64,000 nt of DNA from Flavobacterium segetis (lineage in GTDB: Bacteria; Bacteroidota; Bacteroidia; Flavobacteriales; Flavobacteriaceae): NCBI RefSeq assembly GCF_900129575.1, contig NZ_FQWE01000003.1:400758-464757 (forward strand). Reading direction: 5' to 3'. The position numbers and the translations under genes are program-made. How positions within the stretch are numbered: position 1 is the stretch's first letter; every line of letters begins with the position of its first letter. The notes under the pieces were generated by a model. The model saw nothing but the letters and a program-made list of their open reading frames with translations, had not been told where the DNA came from and searched no databases. This document shows positions 36,994 through 45,079 of this stretch, piece after piece.

Positions 36994-38052
36994 ATGAACG
37001 ATAAAGATATGCATACGGCTGTTTCGGGGATTAAAAATGATCTATTTTTAAAAGCATTAAAAGGAGAAACAGTGCAACGTCCGCCGGTATGGATGATGCG
37101 TCAAGCGGGGAGATATTTACCTGAATTTATCGCATTACGTGATAAATATGATTTTTTTACCCGTTGTAGAACCCCTGAGATAGCTGCAGAAATTACAGTG
37201 CAACCTATTCGTAGAATTGCTCCTGATGCAGCAATTTTGTTCTCGGATATTTTGGTAGTTCCACAAGCAATGGGACTTGAGGTGATTATGAAAGAAAATT
37301 TTGGTCCTTTTGTGCCAAATCCTATTCGAACTATTCAAGATGTAGAGCGCGTATTTGTGCCAGACATTCACGAAACTTTAGGATATGTAATGGAAGCTAT
37401 CAAAATAACTAAGGAAATGTTGAATGATGAGGTGCCATTAATAGGTTTTGCGGGTTCACCGTGGACAATCATGTGTTATGCAGTCGAGGGACAAGGGTCT
37501 AAAAGTTTTGATAAAGCCAAGGGATTTTGTTTTCAATATCCAGAAGCAGCTCACGTTTTATTACAAAAAATCACTGATACCACTATTTTATATTTAAAAG
37601 AAAAAGTAAAAGCAGGTGTCAATGCCGTTCAAGTCTTTGATTCTTGGGGTGGAATGTTATCGCCAGTTGACTATCAAGAATTTTCTTGGAAATATATTAA
37701 TCAAATCATTGAAGCTCTAGCTGATGATGCGCCGGTTATTGTTTTTGGAAAAGGATGTTGGTTTGCTCTAGGGGAAATGGGCAAAAGTAGAGCTTCTGCT
37801 TTAGGAGTGGATTGGACTTGTTCGCCAAGAAACGCACGATATTTATCAGGTGGAAAAATTACTTTGCAAGGAAATTTTGACCCTTCACGATTATTGTCGC
37901 CAATTCCAGTGATCAAGAAAATGGTACACGAAATGATTGATGAGTTTGGAAAGGATAAATACATCGTAAACTTAGGTCACGGAATTTTACCAAATATCCC
38001 TGTAGATCACGCCAAAGCATTTATCGATGCAGTAAAAGAATACAATATATAG
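36994..38052 (+). CDS. hemE: Uroporphyrinogen decarboxylase
   Basis: The 352-residue cytosolic enzyme removes four acetate carboxyls from uroporphyrinogen III to give coproporphyrinogen III. The N-terminal signature [17 protein letters not shown] with its substrate-binding arginine, the [15 protein letters not shown] block containing the essential aspartate, [14 protein letters not shown], and the C-terminal [13 protein letters not shown] are all intact. The operon is interrupted after this gene by two accessory genes before hemF. Confidence 0.97.
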   Translation: MNDKDMHTAVSGIKNDLFLKALKGETVQRPPVWMMRQAGRYLPEFIALRDKYDFFTRCRTPEIAAEITVQPIRRIAPDAAILFSDILVVPQAMGLEVIMKENFGPFVPNPIRTIQDVERVFVPDIHETLGYVMEAIKITKEMLNDEVPLIGFAGSPWTIMCYAVEGQGSKSFDKAKGFCFQYPEAAHVLLQKITDTTILYLKEKVKAGVNAVQVFDSWGGMLSPVDYQEFSWKYINQIIEALADDAPVIVFGKGCWFALGEMGKSRASALGVDWTCSPRNARYLSGGKITLQGNFDPSRLLSPIPVIKKMVHEMIDEFGKDKYIVNLGHGILPNIPVDHAKAFIDAVKEYNI

Positions 38053-38057
38053 TTTAA

Positions 38058-38438
38058 ATGTTAAACAAAGGATTAAAAGATAAAGAAAGCGAACGAATAG
38101 ACAATGTGCTAAAGACTTTGCTTTCTTTTGTTTTTGTTCCAAAGTTTTGGAATAATGAAGATACAATTGTTATCGACAATCATTTAACTAATCTCGGTTT
38201 GACAACAGAAGTCATAATTACAAGTAGTCAAAATGAATTACTTGATTTATTACAGCGGTTAAAACTTGATTGGAGTCAGCAAGAACAATTTGCTGATTTT
38301 TTAATTGCTTTATCAAGAGAAAATCCATTTTGTTTAGTTGAAAAAGCAATTGCGATTTACGAGAATATTCAAACAGAAAGTAAGAGTTTTTCTTTCGGAA
38401 TTTTTAATAAAATAGCTTTATCAAAAGCCAGTTTGTAA
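38058..38438 (+). CDS. Hypothetical protein between hemE and the AlbA_2 gene
   Basis: A 126-residue predicted cytosolic protein, not recognised. It is mostly alpha-helical by composition, with segments ERIDNVLKTLLSFVFVPKFW, NELLDLLQRLKLDWSQQEQF and ENPFCLVEKAIAIYENIQTE. The start follows hemE by 5 bp and the stop precedes the AlbA_2-domain gene by 11 bp, so all three are likely co-transcribed. It might be a partner of the AlbA_2 protein; this rests only on spacing. Confidence 0.65.
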   Translation: MLNKGLKDKESERIDNVLKTLLSFVFVPKFWNNEDTIVIDNHLTNLGLTTEVIITSSQNELLDLLQRLKLDWSQQEQFADFLIALSRENPFCLVEKAIAIYENIQTESKSFSFGIFNKIALSKASL

Positions 38439-38449
38439 TAAATAGCTAA

Positions 38450-40111
38450 ATGACAGAAAAAGAATTACATAATTATCTCAAGGTAAACTATCCAATTGAA
38501 AATGAAAAATGCGAATGGAAAGAGTTTAAATCTTTAAAAAGTGCTGTTTCTGGCCGAGCAGGTGATGATGTTATTTCATATATTTCTGCAATAGCGAATA
38601 TGCAAGGTGGAAATTTAATTATTGGTATTCAAGATAAAACTTATTTTATTGTAGGAATTCAAGAATTCGCAGATTATTCACTTGAAAATATTAAGTTCAG
38701 GATTACAGGTAATTGCCCAAATTTGAATTCAGATATTTTTAAAGTTGAAGAAATTATTTCATCCGATACTAATAAAACTGTTTGGATATTTCATATTCCT
38801 AAACATCAATTTAGATTACCCGTTTATGCACATAAAAAAACTTGGCAGAGAATAGATGACAATTTGGTTGAAATGACCAAAGCGAGATTGGATGCAATAT
38901 TGACCCAAGTTCAAGTAAATGAAGATTGGTCTAAAGTTATTATTGAAGAAGCAAATATTCATGATTTAGATGAAATCGCAATTGCAAAAGCGAGAATAGA
39001 GTTTAAAAAAAGAAACCCTAAATATATTGATGAAGTTGATAATTGGAATAATGTCGATTTTTTAAATAAGGCTAAGATTACCATAAAAGGTAAAATTACT
39101 AGAACGGCCTTAATACTTTTAGGAAAAGATGAAGCAGAGCATTTTTTAGATTCTTCTGTTAAAATCAGATGGAATTTAAAAACAATATACAATCAAGATA
39201 AAGATTTTGAGATCTTTTCGATTCCTTTTTTATTATCTGTAGACGAGGTCTACAAAAAAATTAGAAATCTAAAATATCGTTATTTGCGCGACGGAACCTT
39301 ATTTCCAGATGAATTATTACGTTACGAACCTTTTAGTATTAGAGAGTCTTTAAATAATGCTATTGCACATCAAGATTATGCCAAAGGAGCTAGGATAAAT
39401 GTCGTTGAATTTGAAGATGATCATTTGGTTTTTTCTAATTATGGTTCTTTTTTACCAAAATCAGTAGAAGATGTAGTGTTAAATGATACTCCAGAGGAAG
39501 TATATCGCAATCCATTCTTGGTTGAAGCCATGAAAAATCTTGATATGATTGAAACTCAAGGAGGAGGTATTAGGAAAGTATTTAATTTTCAAAAACAGCG
39601 TTTTTTTCCATTGCCTGATTATAACTTTGAAGACAATAAAGTAAAAGTAACCATTACAGGGAAAATTTTAGACGAAAATTTTGCTAAGATTATTATCCAG
39701 AACGCTAATTTAGGTTTAGATGAAATAATTTTACTAGATAAAGTTCAGAAACAGAGGGAAATTTCGGAGGATGAATTCAAGCATCTAAAGAAATTAAAAT
39801 ATATAGAAGGTAGAAGGCCAAATATATATTTATCTTTTAATATTGTAGGTTCAACCAATGATGAAAACCTACAGGCGGAATATTTAGCTAATCGTAGTTT
39901 TGATGACTCTCATTTTAAGGGAATGATTTTGGAATGCCTTAAAAAGTGGGGAAAAACAAAACGTGATAAGATTGATAATCTTATTATTCCTAAATTATCA
40001 GCAGCTCTTTCGGAAGAAAAGAAAAAGAATAAAGTAACAAATTATCTTTCAGCATTAAGAATAGATGGTAAAATTATAAATACACCTGGTTACTATTGGG
40101 AAATTGTTTAA
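38450..40111 (+). CDS. AlbA_2/Schlafen-type putative DNA-binding protein with ATPase-like C-terminal domain
   Basis: The 553-residue protein opens with an AlbA_2 (formerly AAA_4, Schlafen-like) domain at about residues 10-135: CEWKEFKSLKSAVSG, VISYISAIANMQGGNLIIGI, then HIPKHQFRLPVY. The middle holds a RecG-C-like/HATPase_c_4 region (about 300-395) with FSIRESLNNAIAHQDYAKGA, VFSNYGSFLPKS and ETQGGGIRKVF. A lysine-rich C-terminal segment ends in a winged-helix-like stretch. Proteins of this build occur as putative transcriptional regulators and in defence islands; no catalytic function is proven. It is foreign to the heme pathway and lies between hemE and hemF as an apparent insertion. Confidence 0.85.
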   Translation: MTEKELHNYLKVNYPIENEKCEWKEFKSLKSAVSGRAGDDVISYISAIANMQGGNLIIGIQDKTYFIVGIQEFADYSLENIKFRITGNCPNLNSDIFKVEEIISSDTNKTVWIFHIPKHQFRLPVYAHKKTWQRIDDNLVEMTKARLDAILTQVQVNEDWSKVIIEEANIHDLDEIAIAKARIEFKKRNPKYIDEVDNWNNVDFLNKAKITIKGKITRTALILLGKDEAEHFLDSSVKIRWNLKTIYNQDKDFEIFSIPFLLSVDEVYKKIRNLKYRYLRDGTLFPDELLRYEPFSIRESLNNAIAHQDYAKGARINVVEFEDDHLVFSNYGSFLPKSVEDVVLNDTPEEVYRNPFLVEAMKNLDMIETQGGGIRKVFNFQKQRFFPLPDYNFEDNKVKVTITGKILDENFAKIIIQNANLGLDEIILLDKVQKQREISEDEFKHLKKLKYIEGRRPNIYLSFNIVGSTNDENLQAEYLANRSFDDSHFKGMILECLKKWGKTKRDKIDNLIIPKLSAALSEEKKKNKVTNYLSALRIDGKIINTPGYYWEIV

Positions 40112-40155
40112 ACACTTTTAAACACTTTTAAACACTTTTTTAAACACTTTTAAAT
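40107..40155. repeat. Tandem repeat of 10-bp unit TAAACACTTT
   Basis: Four to five copies of TAAACACTTT run from the stop codon of the AlbA_2 gene into the gap before hemF. The first TAA is the stop codon itself. One copy has an extra T or two. Confidence 0.85.
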
Positions 40156-40199
40156 AGTTTCAGCTTGTTAAACGCTTACATTTTTGAATAAATAATACA

Positions 40200-41108
40200 A
40201 TGAAAAATAAATTTTACGCTTACATACAAAACTTGCAAGATCAAATCGTTGCAGGATTAGAAGCAGTTGATGGAATAGCTAAATTCCGTGAAGATGTTTG
40301 GGAACGTCCAGAAGGTGGCGGAGGACGAACACGCGTTATTGAAAACGGTAATGTATTCGAAAAAGGCGGTGTAAACATTTCAGCGGTTCATGGGAAATTA
40401 CCTGAGGCTATGCAGAAAATGTTTAATGTAGGCGAAGCTGATTTCTTTGCTTGTGGATTAAGTTTAGTAATGCACCCAAAAAGTCCACTAGTACCAACGG
40501 TTCATGCCAACTGGCGCTATTTCGAAATGTACGATGATGCTGGAAATGTAATTAATAGTTGGTTTGGCGGCGGACAAGATCTTACGCCATATTATTTATT
40601 CGAGGAAGATGCAACACATTTCCATCAGACTTGTAAAATAGCTTGTGATAAACACAATCCAGAGTTTTATTCAAAGTATAAAAAGCAATGTGACGCTTAT
40701 TTCTGGAATGCACATCGTTTTGAAGCTCGTGGAATTGGCGGATTGTTTTTCGATTATTGCAAAGAGACGGAGGAAATGAAAATGGGAGATTGGTTCAGCT
40801 TTGTTTCAGAAGTGGGCAATAGTTTTCTAGAAGCGTATGTTCCAATTGTTGAAAAAAGAAAAAATTTACCATTTACAGAAGCTCAAAAAACCTGGCAAGA
40901 AATTCGTCGCGGTCGTTATGTAGAATTTAATTTAGTTCATGATAAAGGGACATTATTTGGTTTGAAAACCAATGGTCGAATTGAAAGTATCTTGATGAGT
41001 TTGCCACCACATGTGCAATGGGTTTATGATCATCATCCAGAAGTGGGAAGCGAAGAAGAAAAATTAATAAAAGTATTAGAAAATCCAAAAGAGTGGATAG
41101 CTCTGTAA
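40200..41108 (+). CDS. hemF: Oxygen-dependent coproporphyrinogen III oxidase
   Basis: The 302-residue homodimeric enzyme oxidatively decarboxylates coproporphyrinogen III to protoporphyrinogen IX using O2, which implies an aerobic or microaerobic host. Family blocks are intact: FREDVWERPEGGGGRTRVIE, VHANWRYFEMYD, SWFGGGQDLTPYYLFEEDA with the HFHQTCK histidines, GIGGLFFDYC and the C-terminal YVEFNLVHDKGTLFGLKTNG (RxEF-type signature). The stop codon falls inside the first of the palindromes that flank the downstream transposase gene, so the mobile unit sits hard against hemF. Confidence 0.97.
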   Translation: MKNKFYAYIQNLQDQIVAGLEAVDGIAKFREDVWERPEGGGGRTRVIENGNVFEKGGVNISAVHGKLPEAMQKMFNVGEADFFACGLSLVMHPKSPLVPTVHANWRYFEMYDDAGNVINSWFGGGQDLTPYYLFEEDATHFHQTCKIACDKHNPEFYSKYKKQCDAYFWNAHRFEARGIGGLFFDYCKETEEMKMGDWFSFVSEVGNSFLEAYVPIVEKRKNLPFTEAQKTWQEIRRGRYVEFNLVHDKGTLFGLKTNGRIESILMSLPPHVQWVYDHHPEVGSEEEKLIKVLENPKEWIAL

Positions 41109-41731
41109 GAGCGACATAACTATAGAAGAAGATGATTTGAATTCAGGAAGCTCCATAGGAGCGTTATATTTATAACAATTGAATTAATACTAATAATGGC
41201 AAATACCTATTCACAATTATATATTCAAATTGTATTTGCTATCAAAGGCAGACAAAATTTGATTTCAAACAAATGGAAAGACGAGTTGTTTAAATATATT
41301 ACCGGAATTGTTACTGATGAAGGCCAGAAATTAATTGCTATTAATGGAATGCCTGACCACATTCATGTTTTAATTGGATTAAAGCCTACCAAAGCTTTGT
41401 CTGATTTGGTTAGAGATATAAAAGCTAACTCATCACGATTTATTAACAAAAAAAAATGGATAAATGGTAAATTTGAATGGCAAACTGGGTTTGGAGCATT
41501 TTCATACAGCCATTCGCAATTAAGTAACGTTATCAATTATATTCAAAATCAAGAAGAACATCACAAAACAAAAACATTTAAAGAAGAATATATTGATTTT
41601 TTAAAAGCATTTGAAATAGAGTATAAAGACAAATATATTTTTAAAGAATAAAAAATTACTGAAAAGATGCCGCTCCTATGGAGCTCATAGCCAACAAAAA
41701 TATAACTATAAATATATCGCTCCTATGGAGC
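41100..41731 (+). mobile_element. IS200-like/RAYT-type unit with four flanking palindromes
   Basis: A lone Y1 transposase gene is bordered by paired palindromes. On the left are GCTCTGTAAGAGC (41100-41112) and GCTCCATAGGAGC (41150-41162). On the right GCTCCTATGGAGC occurs twice (41672-41684 and 41719-41731). Left palindromes are followed, and right ones preceded, by similar A/T sequence (GTTATATTTATAAC versus ATAACTATAAATATAT), so the two sides are inverted copies. This is the arrangement of REP sequences around a REP-associated tyrosine transposase. The unit fills the whole gap between hemF and hemB. Confidence 0.8.
41196..41651 (+). CDS. IS200-like (Y1/HUH) transposase, RAYT-like
   Basis: The 151-residue protein is a complete Y1 transposase domain. 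The HUH metal-binding motif is H55-I-H57 in NGMPDHIHVLIGL, and the probable catalytic tyrosine is Y115 in VINYIQNQEEHHKTKTF. The opening YSQLYIQIVFAIKGRQ and the middle FEWQTGFGAFSYSHSQ are typical of the small IS200-like/RAYT group. Such enzymes cut and join single-stranded DNA at hairpins; RAYTs act on REP palindromes. No accessory tnpB is present. All expected residues are intact, so it could be active. Confidence 0.92.
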   Translation: MANTYSQLYIQIVFAIKGRQNLISNKWKDELFKYITGIVTDEGQKLIAINGMPDHIHVLIGLKPTKALSDLVRDIKANSSRFINKKKWINGKFEWQTGFGAFSYSHSQLSNVINYIQNQEEHHKTKTFKEEYIDFLKAFEIEYKDKYIFKE

Positions 41732-41747
41732 TAAATCATAAATCATT

Positions 41748-42761
41748 ATGTTCCCATTACAAAGAGGTAGAAGATTACGCGTCAATGAATCCATTCGTTC
41801 TTTAGTTCGCGAAACGACTTTAAGTCCAAGCGATTTTATGTTTCCAATGTTTATTGCAGAAGGTGAAAATTACAAAGTAGAAATTTCATCAATGCCAGGA
41901 ATTTTTCGTCGTTCAGTAGATTTAACGGTTTTAGAAGTTAAGGAATTGTTTGCTTTAGGTATTCGTGCGGTAAATATTTACGTAAAAGTTGATGAAAGTT
42001 TAAAAGACAATACAGGGAAAGAAGCATGGAATCCTAAGGGACTAATGCAAGATGCTATTAGAGAGATCAAAGCGGCTTGTCCAGAAATGATTGTAATGCC
42101 AGATGTAGCATTAGATCCTTATTCTATTTATGGTCATGACGGAATAATCGCTAATGGCGATATAGAGAATGACTCAACAAATGATGCATTGGTAAAAATG
42201 GCTGTTTCTCAGGCGCAGGCAGGAGCCGATTTTGTAGCCCCATCTGATATGATGGACGGACGTGTTTTGCGCTTACGTCAAGGATTGGACGCTGCAGGTT
42301 TTCAGAATGTGGGAATTATGAGTTATTCTGCTAAATATGCTTCTGCATTTTACGGGCCATTTAGAGATGCTTTAAACAGCGCGCCTAAGGAGATTATATC
42401 TGGTGCTGAGCTTGCAAAGGTGCCAAAAGATAAAAAAACATACCAAATGGACTATGCAAACCGATTAGAAGCGATTAAAGAGGCTTTGTGGGATGTAGAA
42501 GAAGGTGCTGACATGGTTATGGTAAAACCAGGAATTGCTTACCTTGATATTGTGCGCGAAGTAAAAAATGCTGTAAATGTGCCCGTAGCAGTGTTTCACG
42601 TTTCAGGTGAATATGCAATGATTAAAGCCGCCGCCGAGAGAGGTTGGGTTGATAATGACAAAGTTATGATGGAACAATTAATGTGTATCAAAAGAGCTGG
42701 AGCAAGTTTAATTTCGACTTATTTTGCTAAAGAAGCCGCGATACTTTTACAAAAATCCTAA
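41748..42761 (+). CDS. hemB: Porphobilinogen synthase (delta-aminolevulinate dehydratase)
   Basis: The 337-residue enzyme condenses two 5-aminolevulinate molecules to porphobilinogen. The active-site lysines are K196 in MSYSAKYASAFYGPFRDA and K260 in VMVKPGIAYLD. The metal-binding stretch reads DVALDPYSIYGHDGI (D119, D123), with aspartates where zinc enzymes have cysteines, so this is predicted to be the Mg2+-using type. VFHVSGEYAMIKAAAERGW follows. The start lies 16 bp after the last palindrome of the RAYT unit, so its ribosome-binding region and any promoter are within or next to that unit. Confidence 0.97.
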   Translation: MFPLQRGRRLRVNESIRSLVRETTLSPSDFMFPMFIAEGENYKVEISSMPGIFRRSVDLTVLEVKELFALGIRAVNIYVKVDESLKDNTGKEAWNPKGLMQDAIREIKAACPEMIVMPDVALDPYSIYGHDGIIANGDIENDSTNDALVKMAVSQAQAGADFVAPSDMMDGRVLRLRQGLDAAGFQNVGIMSYSAKYASAFYGPFRDALNSAPKEIISGAELAKVPKDKKTYQMDYANRLEAIKEALWDVEEGADMVMVKPGIAYLDIVREVKNAVNVPVAVFHVSGEYAMIKAAAERGWVDNDKVMMEQLMCIKRAGASLISTYFAKEAAILLQKS

Positions 42762-42767
42762 TTATTA

Positions 42768-43583
42768 ATGCTCTACACGGGACAAATAAATGAGTTTTTA
42801 AGATTAGATGAGGTCAGTTCACTAAACTGTCATCTTTTAAAAGAAAAAATTTCAGAGGGCCTAAGTGTTGTTTGGGCTTTAGAGAAACTTACAATTAAAG
42901 TAGATGGACAAGAAAAACAATTTCAAATCAATGAAATTGTTTTTCTTACTGAATTTCACACCATTGAAATTATTGATATTCATAAAGTAAGATTAGTTCG
43001 GTTCAACAGAGCATTTTATTGTATTTCAGATCACGATAGTGAAGTGGGTTGCAAAGGAATTTTATTTTTTGGAGCCTCTCAAGTGCCCAAAATAGCAATC
43101 CCAATTCTTGAATTAGAAAAGTTTGATACGCTGTGGAAAATGTTTTCTATTGAAATGGAATCAATAGATGACTTAAAAAATGAAATGCTTCAAATGATGC
43201 TAAAACGTTTATTGATTCTTTGTACTCGAATTTATAAAGAACAAACTGAGCTAACTTCATTCGATAGAAATCAACTTGATATTGTTAGAGAATACAATTA
43301 TTTGGTAGAAAAATATTTTAAAACGAAACACCAAGTCGCAGATTATGCTGTTTTACTAAATAGAAGTCCCAAAACCCTTTCTAATCTTTTCAAAAAATTT
43401 GGTAAAAAATCCCCCCTTCAAGTTATTCAAGATCGAAAGATATTAGAAGCTAGAAGGCTGCTGCAATATAGTGACAAGTCTATCAAAGAAATAGCTTATG
43501 AAATCGGGTACGAAGACATCCAAACTTTTAGTCGGTTTTTTAAAAAAATAGAAGGTATTTCTCCCTCAAACTACAAAAAATAG
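42768..43583 (+). CDS. AraC family transcriptional regulator downstream of hemB
   Basis: The 271-residue protein has a C-terminal AraC DNA-binding domain (about residues 165-270): VADYAVLLNRSPKTLSNLFK as the first helix-turn-helix, then IKEIAYEIGYEDIQTFSRFF and the ending EGISPSNYKK. The N-terminal part looks like a cupin-type sensor (VVWALEKLTIKVDGQEKQF, HTIEIIDIHKVRLVRF). It starts 6 bp after hemB but the next genes (AhpD-like, DoxX) are more usual targets for this subgroup, which often regulates a neighbouring peroxidase-like and DoxX pair. Confidence 0.9.
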   Translation: MLYTGQINEFLRLDEVSSLNCHLLKEKISEGLSVVWALEKLTIKVDGQEKQFQINEIVFLTEFHTIEIIDIHKVRLVRFNRAFYCISDHDSEVGCKGILFFGASQVPKIAIPILELEKFDTLWKMFSIEMESIDDLKNEMLQMMLKRLLILCTRIYKEQTELTSFDRNQLDIVREYNYLVEKYFKTKHQVADYAVLLNRSPKTLSNLFKKFGKKSPLQVIQDRKILEARRLLQYSDKSIKEIAYEIGYEDIQTFSRFFKKIEGISPSNYKK

Positions 43584-43741
43584 CAACGTCGGGAATAAAT
43601 GACCATTCATTAGGAAAAACAGTCTAATTGCAACCTGTTTTTATGTTACACCTTTGTACCATCAAATAAGAATAACTGCTCTCTAAGCATAAATATTCTT
43701 TTTTGAGACACAATATTTAGTAACATTAAAAAAAATTAGAC

Positions 43742-44275
43742 ATGGAAAAATTTGCAATCCCAACAAAAAATGAAGTTTCAGCATCAAATCAGGCTATTTT
43801 TGAAAACTTGGAAAAAGCACTAGGATTTGTACCCAACTTGTATGCGTATTACGGTAAAAATGAAACGGCGCTAGCTGATTATCTAGCATTACAAAACAGA
43901 AAAAATACGCTTAAAGCAAAAGAAAGAGAAGTTGTGAATTTAATTACAAGTCAAATCAACGGTTGTCGTTATTGCCAGTCAGCTCATACTGTTTTAGGGA
44001 AAATGAATGGTTTTACAGACGAAGAAGTTATCGAATTACGAAAAGGTAGTGCTTCATTCGATCCAAAATTAGATGCTTTAGTAAAATTTGTTGCTTCGGT
44101 TGTTTCAAATCATGGAAATGCAACTCAAGAAACGAAAGATGCTTTCTTTGCCGCGGGATATTCTGAAATTAATTTAATTGATGTGGTAATGGTTATCGGG
44201 GATAAAATTATGAGTAATTACATTCATAACTTGACTGGTTTTGCTATTGATTTTCCGTTAGCTCCAGAACTGTAA
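43742..44275 (+). CDS. Carboxymuconolactone decarboxylase family protein (AhpD-like)
   Basis: The 177-residue protein belongs to the AhpD/CMD fold. The redox motif is C75-R-Y-C78 in INGCRYCQSAHTVLG with the family histidine three residues after the second cysteine; the lead helix is LKAKEREVVNLITSQ. AhpD-like proteins use the CxxC pair as a thiol-disulfide relay in peroxide defence. It lies 158 bp after the AraC-type gene and 30 bp before the DoxX gene, a common trio in flavobacteria that responds to reactive species; regulation here is inferred. Confidence 0.9.
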   Translation: MEKFAIPTKNEVSASNQAIFENLEKALGFVPNLYAYYGKNETALADYLALQNRKNTLKAKEREVVNLITSQINGCRYCQSAHTVLGKMNGFTDEEVIELRKGSASFDPKLDALVKFVASVVSNHGNATQETKDAFFAAGYSEINLIDVVMVIGDKIMSNYIHNLTGFAIDFPLAPEL

Positions 44276-44305
44276 TTTACAAAATAGTATATATAATTTA
44301 AATAT

Positions 44306-44695
44306 ATGAAAACAGGAAATATAATTATCCGCATTGGTTTTGGATTGCTATTCGTTTGGGGTGGTTTAGAAAAATTTATCGAGGGCTTTTTAGGTGGTGT
44401 AGGATTAAATAATATGGCAGCATTTTTAAAGTCTAGTGGCTTTGCTTTTTTAGGTGATTCAGGAACTTTTCTTTTAGGAGCTTTTGTTGCCTTAATTGAG
44501 CTTGTTGCTGGACTTTTATTATTTGCTAATAAAAAAATATTTTTTGCCTATGCACTTTTAACAGGAATTATTGTGGTAGCTTTACTTTCAGTGCATATTC
44601 CTTCTGGTAACTGGATGAATATCATGATTCACATCGCGTTACTAACAACATTATTAGGCTTAGCAATTAACCACAAGGATGAAATCGATACGTAA
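44306..44695 (+). CDS. DoxX family membrane protein
   Basis: The 129-residue protein has four predicted transmembrane helices: IIIRIGFGLLFVWGGLEKFI with the DoxX-type GLEKF turn, SGTFLLGAFVALIELVAGLL, KKIFFAYALLTGIIVVALL and IMIHIALLTTLLGLAINH. DoxX proteins are small inner-membrane proteins linked to thiol or sulfur redox chemistry in several bacteria; the role here is not known. It shares a transcript with the AhpD-like gene and ends before a clear terminator. Confidence 0.9.
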   Translation: MKTGNIIIRIGFGLLFVWGGLEKFIEGFLGGVGLNNMAAFLKSSGFAFLGDSGTFLLGAFVALIELVAGLLLFANKKIFFAYALLTGIIVVALLSVHIPSGNWMNIMIHIALLTTLLGLAINHKDEIDT

Positions 44696-45079
44696 ATTAT
44701 TATCTTTTTAAAATAAGGGGCTTTAGTTGTATAGATAACAATAGGTTTTTTTTATTATTTTATAGGATTACTTTGATGTATCTAAAGTTAAATTAAACAT
44801 GCCCCAAAAAGTTAATCACTTATTGGGGCATTTTTTATATCAAGAAAAGTATTACTATGTATTTAAGTTAGAATGCGTGATGTTGTTTCCAATTCTTAGC
44901 TATCAACTTAAAATTTTGATTGCCCGTTGTTATTATATCGAACATAGTTTGCTTTCAACTGAGAGTCAATATATATGATTAGGAAAAACTTCTATTATTA
45001 AAATTGAATTTTTAAAAAGAAGTTAGAGCAAAAATAAATCTATTTCTTTTTATGTAGCTAGTACTGAATTGTAGACTAT
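44696..45079. other. 384-bp gap between doxX and the TonB-receptor gene
   Basis: Apart from the terminator at 44799-44837, I see no gene, RNA or repeat here. The sequence is A/T-rich, between convergent genes. Confidence 0.6.
44799..44837 (+). terminator. Terminator after the AhpD-like/DoxX genes
   Basis: ATGCCCCAA pairs with TTGGGGCAT, and TTTTTT follows on the plus strand. The stem is 9 bp without mismatch; it lies about 100 bp past doxX. Confidence 0.85.
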
